This document shows, piece after piece, positions 47,971-58,154 of a stretch of 64,000 nucleotides of DNA. A program made the position numbers and the translations under genes. Source of the stretch: Crocinitomicaceae bacterium (GTDB lineage: Bacteria > Bacteroidota > Bacteroidia > Flavobacteriales_D > Crocinitomicaceae); the NCBI GenBank assembly GCA_021325675.1, contig JAJTCM010000005.1, positions 1-64,000 of the forward strand. Direction: 5' to 3'. Within the stretch, counting starts at the first letter, position 1. Each line of letters opens with the position of its first letter. Under the pieces are notes generated by a model. It was not told the DNA's origin and searched no databases. It saw only the letters and a program-made list of their open reading frames with translations.

Positions 47971-49143
47971 ATGGTATCTTTTGAAAACACTGAGATTGCT
48001 TTTAAAAGCAAAACGGACAGTGACTTGAGCCGGGCTTACTGGCTGTTCCGCATTATCGCCAGCCCGCGTGTGGTAAAATTCGGTAAAGCGGCCACCAATT
48101 TTGCGCTTAAAGCCCACCTGCCAATCAACGGTATGATCAAAAAAACTATCTTCCGGCAGTTTTGCGGCGGTGAGACCATCGAAGAATGTGAAAAAACCAT
48201 TCAGCACCTGGGCGCGTTCGGGATCGGTACCATCCTGGATTACTCCGTTGAAGGAAAAACATCCCCGGAAGATTTCGAAAAAACCACCCTGGAAATCATC
48301 GCCACGCTTGACAAAGCTAAAAACTCCAGCTATATTCCTTTTGCAGTTTTTAAAGTAACCGGGATTGCGCAATTCCATATCCTGGAAAAAGCCAATGATT
48401 CGGAAGATGCTTTGAGCGCTGATGAAAAAACGCAGCTAGACCTTGTTAAATCACGTGTTGAACGGATCTGCCGCCGCGCGCATGAAGCCAATATTCCCGT
48501 TTTCATTGATGCGGAGGAAAGCTGGATCCAGGATATCATCGACCGGATCACGGAAGACATGATGCAGCTGTTCAACAAAGAGCGTGCTATCGTTTTCAAT
48601 ACCATTCAAATGTACCGCCATGACCGCCTGGATTTCCTCGTAAAAGCAATTGAACGTGCCAGAGCGGGTTCTTTCCACTACGGGATCAAGCTTGTCCGCG
48701 GCGCTTACATGGAAAAAGAACGGGCACGGGCACAGGCAAAAGGATATCCTTCCCCGATCCAGCCTGATAAAGAAGCTTCCGACAGTGACTACAACTCAGC
48801 ACTGGAAATTATCCTTCAAAACATCAATATACTGGCGCTTTGTGCCGGGACGCATAACGAGCACAGCTCACTCTACCTGACGAAACTGATGGAGAAATAC
48901 AGCATTTCCCCTTCCGACAAGCGCATTTATTTTGCGCAGCTTCTCGGCATGAGTGACCACATTTCCTTTAATCTTTCTGATGCAGGCTATAACGTAGCAA
49001 AATATGTTCCTTACGGCCCAGTGAAAGAAGTTTTGCCTTACCTCTTAAGACGGGCAGACGAAAACACTTCCGTTGCGGGACAAACCGGCCGAGAGCTTGG
49101 CTTGATCACCAAAGAGAAGAACAGGAGAAAGGCTTCGAGGTAA
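47971..49143 (+). CDS. Proline dehydrogenase
   Basis: GFGIGTILDYSVEGKTSPEDFE-like region, KLVRGAYMEKERARAQ, CAGTHNEHS, FAQLLGMSDHISFNL, YVPYGPVKEVLPYLLRRADENTSV. Confidence 0.93.
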   Translation: MVSFENTEIAFKSKTDSDLSRAYWLFRIIASPRVVKFGKAATNFALKAHLPINGMIKKTIFRQFCGGETIEECEKTIQHLGAFGIGTILDYSVEGKTSPEDFEKTTLEIIATLDKAKNSSYIPFAVFKVTGIAQFHILEKANDSEDALSADEKTQLDLVKSRVERICRRAHEANIPVFIDAEESWIQDIIDRITEDMMQLFNKERAIVFNTIQMYRHDRLDFLVKAIERARAGSFHYGIKLVRGAYMEKERARAQAKGYPSPIQPDKEASDSDYNSALEIILQNINILALCAGTHNEHSSLYLTKLMEKYSISPSDKRIYFAQLLGMSDHISFNLSDAGYNVAKYVPYGPVKEVLPYLLRRADENTSVAGQTGRELGLITKEKNRRKASR

Positions 49144-49370
49144 GCAACTGGTTTTCGGGATAATTCATTCAACTTAAGAGCTTATTTTGGCACAGTTTTA
49201 CCAAAAACACGCGCCAAAATCTTTCAATAGCAATCCTGTTTTCAACAGGTATTGGATACCTACGGTATCACCATATGAGTGCTTCAGACATTCTTCTTAA
49301 TACTCTATGTTTTCTTATGCTTGCGCTGAAGCTACAGCATAGGCGCATGTGGTTATAATATTACGCACTA

Positions 49371-49400
49371 AAAAGGGGAACCAAAACCGGCTCCCCTTCT
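49371..49400 (-). terminator. Rho-independent terminator downstream of the T9SS protein operon
   Basis: Minus strand AAGGGGAGCC-GGTTTT-GGTTCCCCTTTTT: ~10-bp stem and T-run. Confidence 0.7.
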
Positions 49401-49420
49401 CATTATCTTTTAGAAAAGTA

Positions 49421-52400
49421 TTATCTGAAAATATTCACATACCCGAAACGCTCAAACGGTGTGTCTGTGAGGGTTTCGATTCCCTCCATACGCCATTGGT
49501 AAAGACCGGCCTGGACCAGCTGATTATTGAATGTTCCATCCCAGCCAATAGACGGGTCGTGGCTTTCAAAGATCAATTGTCCCCAGCGGTTGTAAACCGT
49601 CAGCTTGAAATTGTAAATATCAATTCCATTCAGGCTGATCGCCCAAACGTTGTTGAATTCGTCGCCGTTCGGAGTGAAAGAGTTCGGGATATAAATCGTC
49701 ATCACCTCTTCCACTTTGATGGTTTTGATAATGGAATCGCTGCAGCCGTATAAATTCGTTACTACAAGCTTCACATTGTATTCTCCCGGAACAGAAAGCG
49801 GGTATTGTACATGCGGGTTTTCCAGGGTCGAAGTGTCATCCAGTGAGCCTGGTGTGTACCAGCTGAAATAAATGGCATCCGGGCTGCTGATATTAACCAG
49901 GTCAGCATTCGGCTCAAAAGTCGTAAGGATATCCGGGCTTGCCATAAAGTTAGCTTCCGGGTTTTGGTTCACCCTCACAAAATCCGGGAAGGAATTCGTA
50001 TAGACGCAGCCGTTTTGGGAAACTGTCAGGATAGAAACATCATACGTACCGATGCTGTTATACATGTGGCTGAACGAATTCAATCCCATCGTCATCAGGC
50101 TGTCACCGTCGCCAAACCAAACCATGGAAGTCATTACGTTCGGGCTGTTGGTTATATTCATAAAGAAGCTGGTGTCGCCTGTACAAATATTCTGGTCTGT
50201 TGACAAATCAGGAATGAGGTTCGGCTCAAACTCTACAACTGTGCAGCGGGTTACCGACGTTGAATTACATTGTTCCGTCAAAGTAAGACAGTACGTATTA
50301 TAAGGCAATTCCGGCGTAACCGTCACAGTCTGCTGGTTGGATACGAAAGCGCCGTTTAAAGTCCAGGTAAAAATGTAAGGAGAGCTTCCCCCTGTAACAT
50401 CTGCTGTCAGCACAGCCGGTGCACCATTACAAATTACGGTTGTATCCGTGATGAAAGTAATTTCCAGTGAATCCGGATCGTCAATAAAAAATGTTGCCGA
50501 AGCATTACATTCCATTGAAGTACCGTAAAGTACCAGGGTATAGTTACCTTCTCCTAAATTCGGGATCGTAAACGGAGATTGCGCCGGGATGTGGGCACCT
50601 CCATTCAGGGAATACGTTGAAAAAGTCTGTGCAGTTACCGTTACGCTTCCGTTGTCAGCATTTACACAAGTCGCGTCCTGCGGAACAACGCTGATAATTG
50701 TAGGGCTGGCTTTGATTACAGTCACTGTTGCATGGCCTACGCAAACATTATTTACAACGGTATACACATAATCTCCGGGGGCCATTGTAACCGGGTCAAG
50801 CGGCATAGTTACAGGCATGCCATCCGGCCCTTCCCAGGTGCCGTTTGGATTTGCGCCCGGTCCGAGGTAAACGAACAGGTTTTCAGGGGTTGATGTCTGG
50901 CAAATTGTCACAGTTGAATCCATTCCAATATAAGAATCCGGCTGGATAGTAATGTGCATGGAAGCTGATTCGGCACAAAGCGGGTGACCTGTCGGATAAA
51001 CATTTACCGTCGCGGTCACGTCCTCTGAAATTAATACATGCGGGTTCGGAACGTTTGCCTGGTCGCCAAAGACATTTGCCGGGGTCCACTCAAAAGAAAC
51101 CGGGTAAGTAAACGGCCCTATTGATATTGTTTGAATCGGTTCCTCGTAAGGGAAAGGAACATCCAGCACAAGATCATTGGTACAATTCATCAGGATATAG
51201 CTGCATTCCGTCGGGAAAGAGCCCATCTGGCTGAATTCAAACGTGGCTACATCGCCAAAGCTTAGCGGAATGCTGAAAGTTGCCTCCGTATCTTCACCAA
51301 ATTCAAGGTCCCCATCGAGGTCTTCCACTGTATATTGCATCGGAGGGCCGCCATTTACGGTCACAATCAGGAAGTTTCCGTTCCAGCCATCGCCGTAAGA
51401 ATCCCTCAAAGTAAGGGTATAATCACAATCGGAATCGGAATTGATCATAGAAATTTCGTTACCGGCACAGATAGTTGTGTCTTCGAGGGTAAACGGCAAA
51501 TCAAAATCAAATACGTTAACTACAAAGTTTGTATCGTCATGGCAGCCAAAGCTGTTAACCATGTTATAGACATATGTAAAGCTGCCTGGTGCTGTTGGTG
51601 TAATTGTCATCGCATCGGCATCTGCTGAAAGATTGGATGCATAAATTGCCGGGAAGGTCCAGTAGGAAGAATCCGCGCTCGCACTCAGCTGCGGTGTAAA
51701 TTCAACCACGTCGGCATACAGGCTGGAGTCAAGCTGAATCCCGAAACTAAAAACCGTTCCGTCATCTGCAGCCCAGTTGTCAACAACCGTCAGCGTCCAA
51801 ACCCCGTTTGTAGGACAGCCAACAAGGCCGGAAAGCGGCTGTACGGGCTCATACGATCCTGCAGGAAGTGTTCCTCCGAAATCGTCTGCGTATTCCACCC
51901 AGGTTTGTGTTGAAGCATTGTCGAAACAGTAGTTAAACGGCTCTCCCTGTGTTGTAGGATCCGAGCAATCAACGTTATCATCCTGCACCGGAACACCTAG
52001 CTGGGTTCCTCCTCCGCCCTGCTGGTGAAGAATGACCTCCTGACCATTCGGACAGGTAACCATTACAACAAGGTCGCCCATAAATGAATGCTCCAGCTCA
52101 AGGCAGAGCGAAACAATCTCATCAGCGTTTGTGATGCTTGAGCCTGAAGAAAAACCTGTTTGGGTAACATCAATACTCTGGGCAATTCCCAATAAAGTAT
52201 CAGGTAAACAGCCATCATCGATAGTCGTTGTCCCGGAGAAGCCCGTCCAGGTATTTTCATACAGTAAAGGCGTAGCAACTGCATTTAATGATTCCCCGAC
52301 GCATAAAGTTGTATCCGCGTGGAAATTTATAAAAGTAGGCTTTGTGGCTATCAACACATCAATATCCGTGAGGTTATTGTTGGTACAGCCATTATTGTCC

Positions 52401-53116
52401 GTAACAAAAAGCTGTACGCGGTAGTGGCCCGGAATAGTGTAAGCATGGCTGACATTGGCACCTTCTTCAGAAGAACCATCCATAAAATCCCATTCGTAAT
52501 TAGCGATCGTGAACCCGTTTTGGGCAAAAGACCCCATATCCTGGAAATTCAGGACTTCACCGATACAGGCATGGATACTGTCGTTGGTAAATCCTCCCTG
52601 AACGCGTCCTGCAGCAACAGGATCATCACATGGGGTTACACATTGCGCACTTCCGGAAAAGAAGCCATTCGTATTATTGTTGTTATTTGAAATAAACTGG
52701 AAGGTTAAACAACCGCTCGTATTCTGCGGCGAGCACTGGATCAAAACGCCCTGGAGCTGAGTTCCCGTATATTCCCCGAGGAAGTTGCCCGATGTTGAGC
52801 TTCCGTCAAAAACCAGCATACGGTCCATTACCGTCACGTTTGGCGCCGGGTTCTGATCGTATGTATCCAGGTTAAAGAGGTTAAACGTAACATTGACAAT
52901 ATCATCCGGGTTATCCGGACAGATGGTGAAAGTTACGTTCTCATTGTTTGAGTACCCTGTTCCACCCTGTCCACCGGAATCTATAATAAATCCGTTACAC
53001 GTGTTGAAAGTGACATCATCGCTTGAAGCGTCAACAATAATGTTAGTTTGCTGAGAGAACACAGTTTTAATTCCTAACAAGCAACTAACCAGCAATAACC
53101 CTCTCAAATTTTTCAT
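49421..53116 (-). CDS. Large secreted surface protein: CUB-like, PKD and P-domains, T9SS type B (gliding motility-associated) C-terminal domain
   Basis: Signal peptide; YEWDFMDGSSEEGANVSHAYTIPGHYRVQLFVTDNNGC (PKD); ...GVWTLTVVDNWAADDGTVFSFGIQL (P-domain); IYIPNSFTPNGDEFNNVWAI..FERFGYVNIFR. Confidence 0.92.
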   Translation of the reverse strand: MKNLRGLLLVSCLLGIKTVFSQQTNIIVDASSDDVTFNTCNGFIIDSGGQGGTGYSNNENVTFTICPDNPDDIVNVTFNLFNLDTYDQNPAPNVTVMDRMLVFDGSSTSGNFLGEYTGTQLQGVLIQCSPQNTSGCLTFQFISNNNNNTNGFFSGSAQCVTPCDDPVAAGRVQGGFTNDSIHACIGEVLNFQDMGSFAQNGFTIANYEWDFMDGSSEEGANVSHAYTIPGHYRVQLFVTDNNGCTNNNLTDIDVLIATKPTFINFHADTTLCVGESLNAVATPLLYENTWTGFSGTTTIDDGCLPDTLLGIAQSIDVTQTGFSSGSSITNADEIVSLCLELEHSFMGDLVVMVTCPNGQEVILHQQGGGGTQLGVPVQDDNVDCSDPTTQGEPFNYCFDNASTQTWVEYADDFGGTLPAGSYEPVQPLSGLVGCPTNGVWTLTVVDNWAADDGTVFSFGIQLDSSLYADVVEFTPQLSASADSSYWTFPAIYASNLSADADAMTITPTAPGSFTYVYNMVNSFGCHDDTNFVVNVFDFDLPFTLEDTTICAGNEISMINSDSDCDYTLTLRDSYGDGWNGNFLIVTVNGGPPMQYTVEDLDGDLEFGEDTEATFSIPLSFGDVATFEFSQMGSFPTECSYILMNCTNDLVLDVPFPYEEPIQTISIGPFTYPVSFEWTPANVFGDQANVPNPHVLISEDVTATVNVYPTGHPLCAESASMHITIQPDSYIGMDSTVTICQTSTPENLFVYLGPGANPNGTWEGPDGMPVTMPLDPVTMAPGDYVYTVVNNVCVGHATVTVIKASPTIISVVPQDATCVNADNGSVTVTAQTFSTYSLNGGAHIPAQSPFTIPNLGEGNYTLVLYGTSMECNASATFFIDDPDSLEITFITDTTVICNGAPAVLTADVTGGSSPYIFTWTLNGAFVSNQQTVTVTPELPYNTYCLTLTEQCNSTSVTRCTVVEFEPNLIPDLSTDQNICTGDTSFFMNITNSPNVMTSMVWFGDGDSLMTMGLNSFSHMYNSIGTYDVSILTVSQNGCVYTNSFPDFVRVNQNPEANFMASPDILTTFEPNADLVNISSPDAIYFSWYTPGSLDDTSTLENPHVQYPLSVPGEYNVKLVVTNLYGCSDSIIKTIKVEEVMTIYIPNSFTPNGDEFNNVWAISLNGIDIYNFKLTVYNRWGQLIFESHDPSIGWDGTFNNQLVQAGLYQWRMEGIETLTDTPFERFGYVNIFR

Positions 53117-53121
53117 GACAT

Positions 53122-56100
53122 TTATCTTATAAGATTAACATGCCCTACAAGCACTTTTTTCTCATCCTTATCAGGTGTATTGAATTGTAACTTGTAAGTG
53201 TAAACACCGGCAGGCGCAAGTCCTCTTCCGGCACCGTAGTCCCCATCCCAGCCTTCACTGGCATCATTGGACTCGAAAATCAGCTCACCGATGCGGTCAA
53301 AAATTTTCAGGTTGTAATCCTGCGGATCAAAGCCTGAGTAAAGCAAAGGTGAAAATTTGTTATTATGCTCATCTCCGTTTGGCGTAAAGCTGTTGGAGAT
53401 ATAATAGATTACAGATTCTTCTACCGTAACAACTGAAGTTGCAACGTCAATACAGCCAAACTGTGTTGTTGCCGTCAGCGTAACAGTGTATTCAGCAGGG
53501 AGGTCACCGTTGAAAGTATGTGTAGGCTCAAACTCGGTGCTTGTGCCCAGGTCACCAAAATTCCATTCGTAAGATACGGCGCCGCTTGTACGGTTATCAA
53601 AGAAAGTTGACGGGTCGATCATATTTACAACCGGACGGTCAACAGTGAAAGAAGCTACCGGGTCCGGGTGAATGGTAATCATTTCAGCTACTGTCGTTGA
53701 TCCCATACAACCGTTCACAGAAATCTGCGTCAGGGTTACATCGTAAACTCCAGGTACAGTAAATGTATGTTCCACGTTGAAGCAACCGTTCTCAACCGTT
53801 CCGTCGCTGAAAGAGTAAATACAGATATTGCTTGTAGCAGAAGAGTTGAACGTAATATCTTTCGGTACACAGCCCTGGTTATCTGAAGAAGTAAAGCTTG
53901 GGATCGGCAGGTCTTCCAAAGTCAGTACGAGTGTGTCTGTACTTGAACAGCCGTTTGCTGCCGTACCTGTCACTACATAATTTCCTGACATAAAAGGAAT
54001 GAAAGGAACATTGTCCACAACACCGTTATTCCAGGTTAAAGTTGGCGCCCCTGAACCTGTAAGAACAGCTTCTGAGCCAACACATACAATCCTGTCAACA
54101 CCCGCGTTCACAATCGGCGCAGGGTTCACTGTAACTGTTGCCTGGTCCTGTGAAGAACAGCCGTTTGTTGTTCCCGTAACGGTGTAAATATAAGAACCTG
54201 CAGCCGGTGTAAATGGAACCCCGTTTGTAATACCGTTATCCCATGTATAAGATGTTGCAGAACCTACACCTGACATTGTTACCGGCGTACCTTCACACAA
54301 TGTGCGGTCAGCACCGGCGCTTACGATAGGTTTTGAATTTACCGTGAAGTTGAAACGAACCGTATCACTTACACAGCCGTTATTTTCGGATGTCATGCTG
54401 ATAACAGAAACAATAGCAGGCCCTCCCGGAGTCGGGTTGTTAGCAATAAAGCTGGAGATATCTCCTGAACCACTCGCGTTAACGATCCCGGTGTTTACGT
54501 TATCATTCGTCCAGTCGATCGGGAAAGTTGATAAGTCACTGATCTCAATAGCAGGAACGAGATCACCTGAGCAAGCCGTGATGTTGGCCATCGGGTCGAT
54601 CACCGGTGTTTCGATGATTTCAAAATCCTGGGTGGAAGAGCCTACGCAGGTAATTCCCGGTGTTGTATAGGTAACCGTGTATGATCCAGGATCAGAACCC
54701 GCAACGTCAATTGCGCCTGTATTCGGATCGATTGACAATCCTGCAGGCGTGGCAGAGAATGTTCCGCCGGCAACACCCGTAACAGTTGTTGTAGGTGCAG
54801 CTGGATCATTGGAGCAAATACTTGCTGCTGAAATGGTGAAAGAAGCATCTTCAGCCGGATCAACCATAATATCAAAGCTCATCGGGGTACCTGTACAAGC
54901 TCCGATAGCCGGTGTAACTTCAATTGTTCCTGCAATCTGTGCCGCCGTTGTATTTGTCGGCATGTATGCAATGATATCGCCTGAGCCTGATGCAGGCAGG
55001 CCGATGTCTGTATTTGTATTTGTCCAGGAGAAAGTTGCCCCTGCAGTTCCTGTAAAGAGGATATCTGTAGAAACATCTTCACAGATTGTCATATCGGCAA
55101 CCGGGTCAACTGTAGGACCGTCGGTAACGCTTACCTGAACCGTATTTGCATCCGGGCAAGTTGCCGAACCGGTTGTGTAGGTAACATCGTATGTTCCGAT
55201 AGTTGAAGAAGCGAAGTCGATTTCACCTGTTGCAGGGTCAATTGTCAAACCTGCCGGCGTGGAGCTGAATGTACCACCGGAAGTGCCGGTAATAGTTGGA
55301 GTTTCAGCAGGCTCGGAGATACAGTAGGAAGCCTGGTCGTAAGAAAAGCTTGCATCGTCACCGGCAACTACCGTGATGTCAAACATTTCAGCAGAACCGG
55401 AGCAAGTTCCTGAGCTTGGAATTACTTCGATTGTTGCAGTACCTGTTCCTGTTGGCATGAAAGAAAGGATATCTCCCGTTCCATTGGCAGGCAAGCCGAA
55501 AGAAGTATTGCTGCTGTTCCACGTAAATGTAGATGCAGATCCCGTAAACACGATATCAGATGTAGCTGTATTGTCACAAAAAGTGAAATTACCCGGGTTG
55601 TCCACCGTTGGTGTGGAAATAATATCAATATTCAAAGTAGATGAAGCAGGACAGTTGCCGGCAGTCATATACGTTACATCGTAAGTACCAACTCCTGAGC
55701 TGGAAATGTTGATTTCACCCGTACCCGGATCAACAACGAAGCCCGGGTTAGTAGAAGAAAACATTCCACCCGGTGTAGCGATCATATCCGGCACTTCATT
55801 GGCTGAACCTTCGCAGTATGAGCTTTGTGCATAGCTGAAAGCAGGATTATCATTCGGGTTAACCGTAATTGTAATATCAATCGGCGTACCGGAACAGTTG
55901 TCATCTGTCGGGGTAATTGTAAACGTTGCTACAATTGGTGTACTGCCGTTGTTTACTGCTGTAAACGCAGGAATATCACCTGTTCCCGGTGAAGCAAGAC
56001 CGATATCTTCTCCCGGAGGGTTGGTTGTGTATGACCAGGTAAAGTCAAGGCCCGGACCTCCTGTTCCCACGAGGTCGATCATTGTTGTCATATCACCCGG

Positions 56101-57000
56101 GCAAACCGTCTGGCTTTCAGCAGCAGGATCATTATCAACTGTTGGCAAAGCAAATACTTCAATAAAGTCTGTTTTTGTTTCCGTATCACCGGCAGTATTG
56201 ATGGTCAGTGTAACGGTTTTCAATCCCGGGGAAGAGTAAGTTACTGCGTGAGGACCTTGCCCTGTAGTTCCTGCAGGCAAATCTGCATCTGTCCCGAAAT
56301 CCCAGCTCCAGTCTGTATTTGTTCCTGTTGATGCATCTGTAAATGTAAATGTGCTTCCAACACAGCCTGTGTTGTTATCCACGGTGAAGTCAGCAACGGA
56401 CGCAGTATAAGATAATGAAACATCATCGATCATCCACGCGTAGTCGCAACCGTCACCACCATTCACAGAGCCGCTTATAAATACAAAGCGGATCAGGACA
56501 CTGTTATCACCGAAAACAAAAGAGCTGATATCCACATTGACTACTTCCGGGTTAGGAGACTGGTCATTCTGAAGATAAGTCGTATTCAACTGTACAAAAT
56601 TCCAGCTAGCGCCGCCATCTGTCGAAACATCCAGGTAAACATCATCTGTCCATCTTCTGTAAAGCTGTTCAAACGTTACGGTAACATCCGAAGCGTTCGG
56701 GTCGATGGCAATCGGGTTAGCATATTGCAGATAAGCAAAATGTTCACCGCTGCAATATAAATCGGAATCAAAGATTGCAAACCCGTTTGCAGCCGTTGTG
56801 GACTCAATTGTATCAATTGGAATTGGCCCGGATGGCCCTGCCCCTGCCCCTGATTCGATTACCCAATTATCCGTGTTTCCTGCATCATTCGTCATGACCC
56901 AGTTAGCAGGATTGGAAAAATCGTCAGTCATCGCTACCGTTTGCGCTTGCAGTGGAGTAACAGCTAAACAAAGTAAAAAACAGATAAAAATCCTCTTCAT
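53122..57000 (-). CDS. Large secreted repeat/PKD protein with T9SS type B C-terminal domain
   Basis: Start MKRIFICFLLCLAVTPLQAQ at 57000 (ORF track 57072 runs into a promoter). ~165-aa tandem repeats (AFSYAQSSYC / ASFSYDQASYC / ASFTISAASIC). C-term YYISNSFTPNGDEHNNKFSPLL...KVLVGHVNLIR. Confidence 0.92.
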   Translation of the reverse strand: MKRIFICFLLCLAVTPLQAQTVAMTDDFSNPANWVMTNDAGNTDNWVIESGAGAGPSGPIPIDTIESTTAANGFAIFDSDLYCSGEHFAYLQYANPIAIDPNASDVTVTFEQLYRRWTDDVYLDVSTDGGASWNFVQLNTTYLQNDQSPNPEVVNVDISSFVFGDNSVLIRFVFISGSVNGGDGCDYAWMIDDVSLSYTASVADFTVDNNTGCVGSTFTFTDASTGTNTDWSWDFGTDADLPAGTTGQGPHAVTYSSPGLKTVTLTINTAGDTETKTDFIEVFALPTVDNDPAAESQTVCPGDMTTMIDLVGTGGPGLDFTWSYTTNPPGEDIGLASPGTGDIPAFTAVNNGSTPIVATFTITPTDDNCSGTPIDITITVNPNDNPAFSYAQSSYCEGSANEVPDMIATPGGMFSSTNPGFVVDPGTGEINISSSGVGTYDVTYMTAGNCPASSTLNIDIISTPTVDNPGNFTFCDNTATSDIVFTGSASTFTWNSSNTSFGLPANGTGDILSFMPTGTGTATIEVIPSSGTCSGSAEMFDITVVAGDDASFSYDQASYCISEPAETPTITGTSGGTFSSTPAGLTIDPATGEIDFASSTIGTYDVTYTTGSATCPDANTVQVSVTDGPTVDPVADMTICEDVSTDILFTGTAGATFSWTNTNTDIGLPASGSGDIIAYMPTNTTAAQIAGTIEVTPAIGACTGTPMSFDIMVDPAEDASFTISAASICSNDPAAPTTTVTGVAGGTFSATPAGLSIDPNTGAIDVAGSDPGSYTVTYTTPGITCVGSSTQDFEIIETPVIDPMANITACSGDLVPAIEISDLSTFPIDWTNDNVNTGIVNASGSGDISSFIANNPTPGGPAIVSVISMTSENNGCVSDTVRFNFTVNSKPIVSAGADRTLCEGTPVTMSGVGSATSYTWDNGITNGVPFTPAAGSYIYTVTGTTNGCSSQDQATVTVNPAPIVNAGVDRIVCVGSEAVLTGSGAPTLTWNNGVVDNVPFIPFMSGNYVVTGTAANGCSSTDTLVLTLEDLPIPSFTSSDNQGCVPKDITFNSSATSNICIYSFSDGTVENGCFNVEHTFTVPGVYDVTLTQISVNGCMGSTTVAEMITIHPDPVASFTVDRPVVNMIDPSTFFDNRTSGAVSYEWNFGDLGTSTEFEPTHTFNGDLPAEYTVTLTATTQFGCIDVATSVVTVEESVIYYISNSFTPNGDEHNNKFSPLLYSGFDPQDYNLKIFDRIGELIFESNDASEGWDGDYGAGRGLAPAGVYTYKLQFNTPDKDEKKVLVGHVNLIR

Positions 57001-57050
57001 ATAAGACAGTTGTTTAATTTTCGTTAAATAGTTTTTCGTTTTAAAACCAA

Positions 57051-57080
57051 CAAAGTTAACCATTAAACGCAAACATGCAA
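57051..57080 (-). promoter_or_regulatory. Promoter TTG-N19-TAACTTTG for the T9SS protein operon
   Basis: Minus strand TTGCATGTTTGCGTTTAATGGTTAACTTTG; matches Bacteroidota -33/-7 consensus and spacing. Confidence 0.7.
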
Positions 57081-57248
57081 CAAAGGTTGCCTTAGAAACA
57101 CCGAAATTTATTTCATTTATAAATTACTCGTTCACAGCCATCTTTTCCTTCCGGAAAACGAGACAGAGTGAGACGGAACGGGAACTTTTCCGCGTCCGAA
57201 TGCAAATTTAAGGCAAAACCGGTTTAGTCTGACGTGGATTTAAGGATT

Positions 57249-58154
57249 TCACATTTCCAGCCAGGAAATATCTTTTTTTAACAATCCAAGAGTTGCGGCT
57301 TCCCGCGAACCTTCTTCGGGAACAAAACCGTACTCCCAATTGGCTTCTGCGGGCAGGCTCATGAGGATTGATTCTGTTCGTCCGCCTGAATGGAGTCCAA
57401 ACTTAGTACCGCGATCGTTCACCAAATTGAACTCAACATACCGGCCGCGGCGCAGGTTACGCCATTTCAGCTCTTCGGGGGAAAACGGAAGCTCCCGGCC
57501 CAAATTCGCTTGTTCGGCATAGATCGGAACAAAATTCCGGCCGAGCTCAAGCGCAAACTCAAGCAGCTGCCCTTTGCTTAAGCCTGCGTTTTTTTCTGAA
57601 AGATGATCGTAGAAAATCCCACCGATACCGCGGGTTTCATTGCGGTGAGGAATGAAAAAATAGTGATCGGCCTGGGTTTTAAAATTTGTGTAAAAAGACG
57701 GAGAAAAACGGTCGCAGACAGCCTGGAGCTTTTCGTGGAACAAACGTGCCTGTGCAGGAACAATGTAATGCGGTGTGAGGTCAATTCCACCGCCGAACCA
57801 ATAAGCATCGCCCATTTCAAAATAGCGTACGTTCATGTGAATGATCGGCACATGTGGGTTGAACGGATGAAGTACGAGTGAAACGCCGGTTGCGTAAAAC
57901 TGTGTTCCGGGATCCGTTTGCAGGTTGAGCTGCTTTTTCATTTCGTCGCTCACAGGGCCATACACTTCTGAAAACGCTACGCCGCCTTTTTCCAGCAAAG
58001 CGCCATTAGCAATGGTATTTGTAAAGCCGCCGCCACCTTCTTCTCTTTTCCAGGCGTCGGATTGAAAAGATGCACCGCCGTCCAGCTCTTCCAGCCCTTT
58101 GCAAATCAACAATTGAAGCCCGCGAAATGATTCCGCGATATGTTCTTTAGTCAT
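57249..58154 (-). CDS. hemF: Oxygen-dependent coproporphyrinogen III oxidase
   Basis: REEGGGGFTNTIANGALLEKGGVAFSEVYG, HMNVRYFEMGDAYWFGGGIDLTPHY, RYVEFNLVNDRGTKFGLHSGGRTESILMSLP. Confidence 0.97.
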   Translation of the reverse strand: MTKEHIAESFRGLQLLICKGLEELDGGASFQSDAWKREEGGGGFTNTIANGALLEKGGVAFSEVYGPVSDEMKKQLNLQTDPGTQFYATGVSLVLHPFNPHVPIIHMNVRYFEMGDAYWFGGGIDLTPHYIVPAQARLFHEKLQAVCDRFSPSFYTNFKTQADHYFFIPHRNETRGIGGIFYDHLSEKNAGLSKGQLLEFALELGRNFVPIYAEQANLGRELPFSPEELKWRNLRRGRYVEFNLVNDRGTKFGLHSGGRTESILMSLPAEANWEYGFVPEEGSREAATLGLLKKDISWLEM

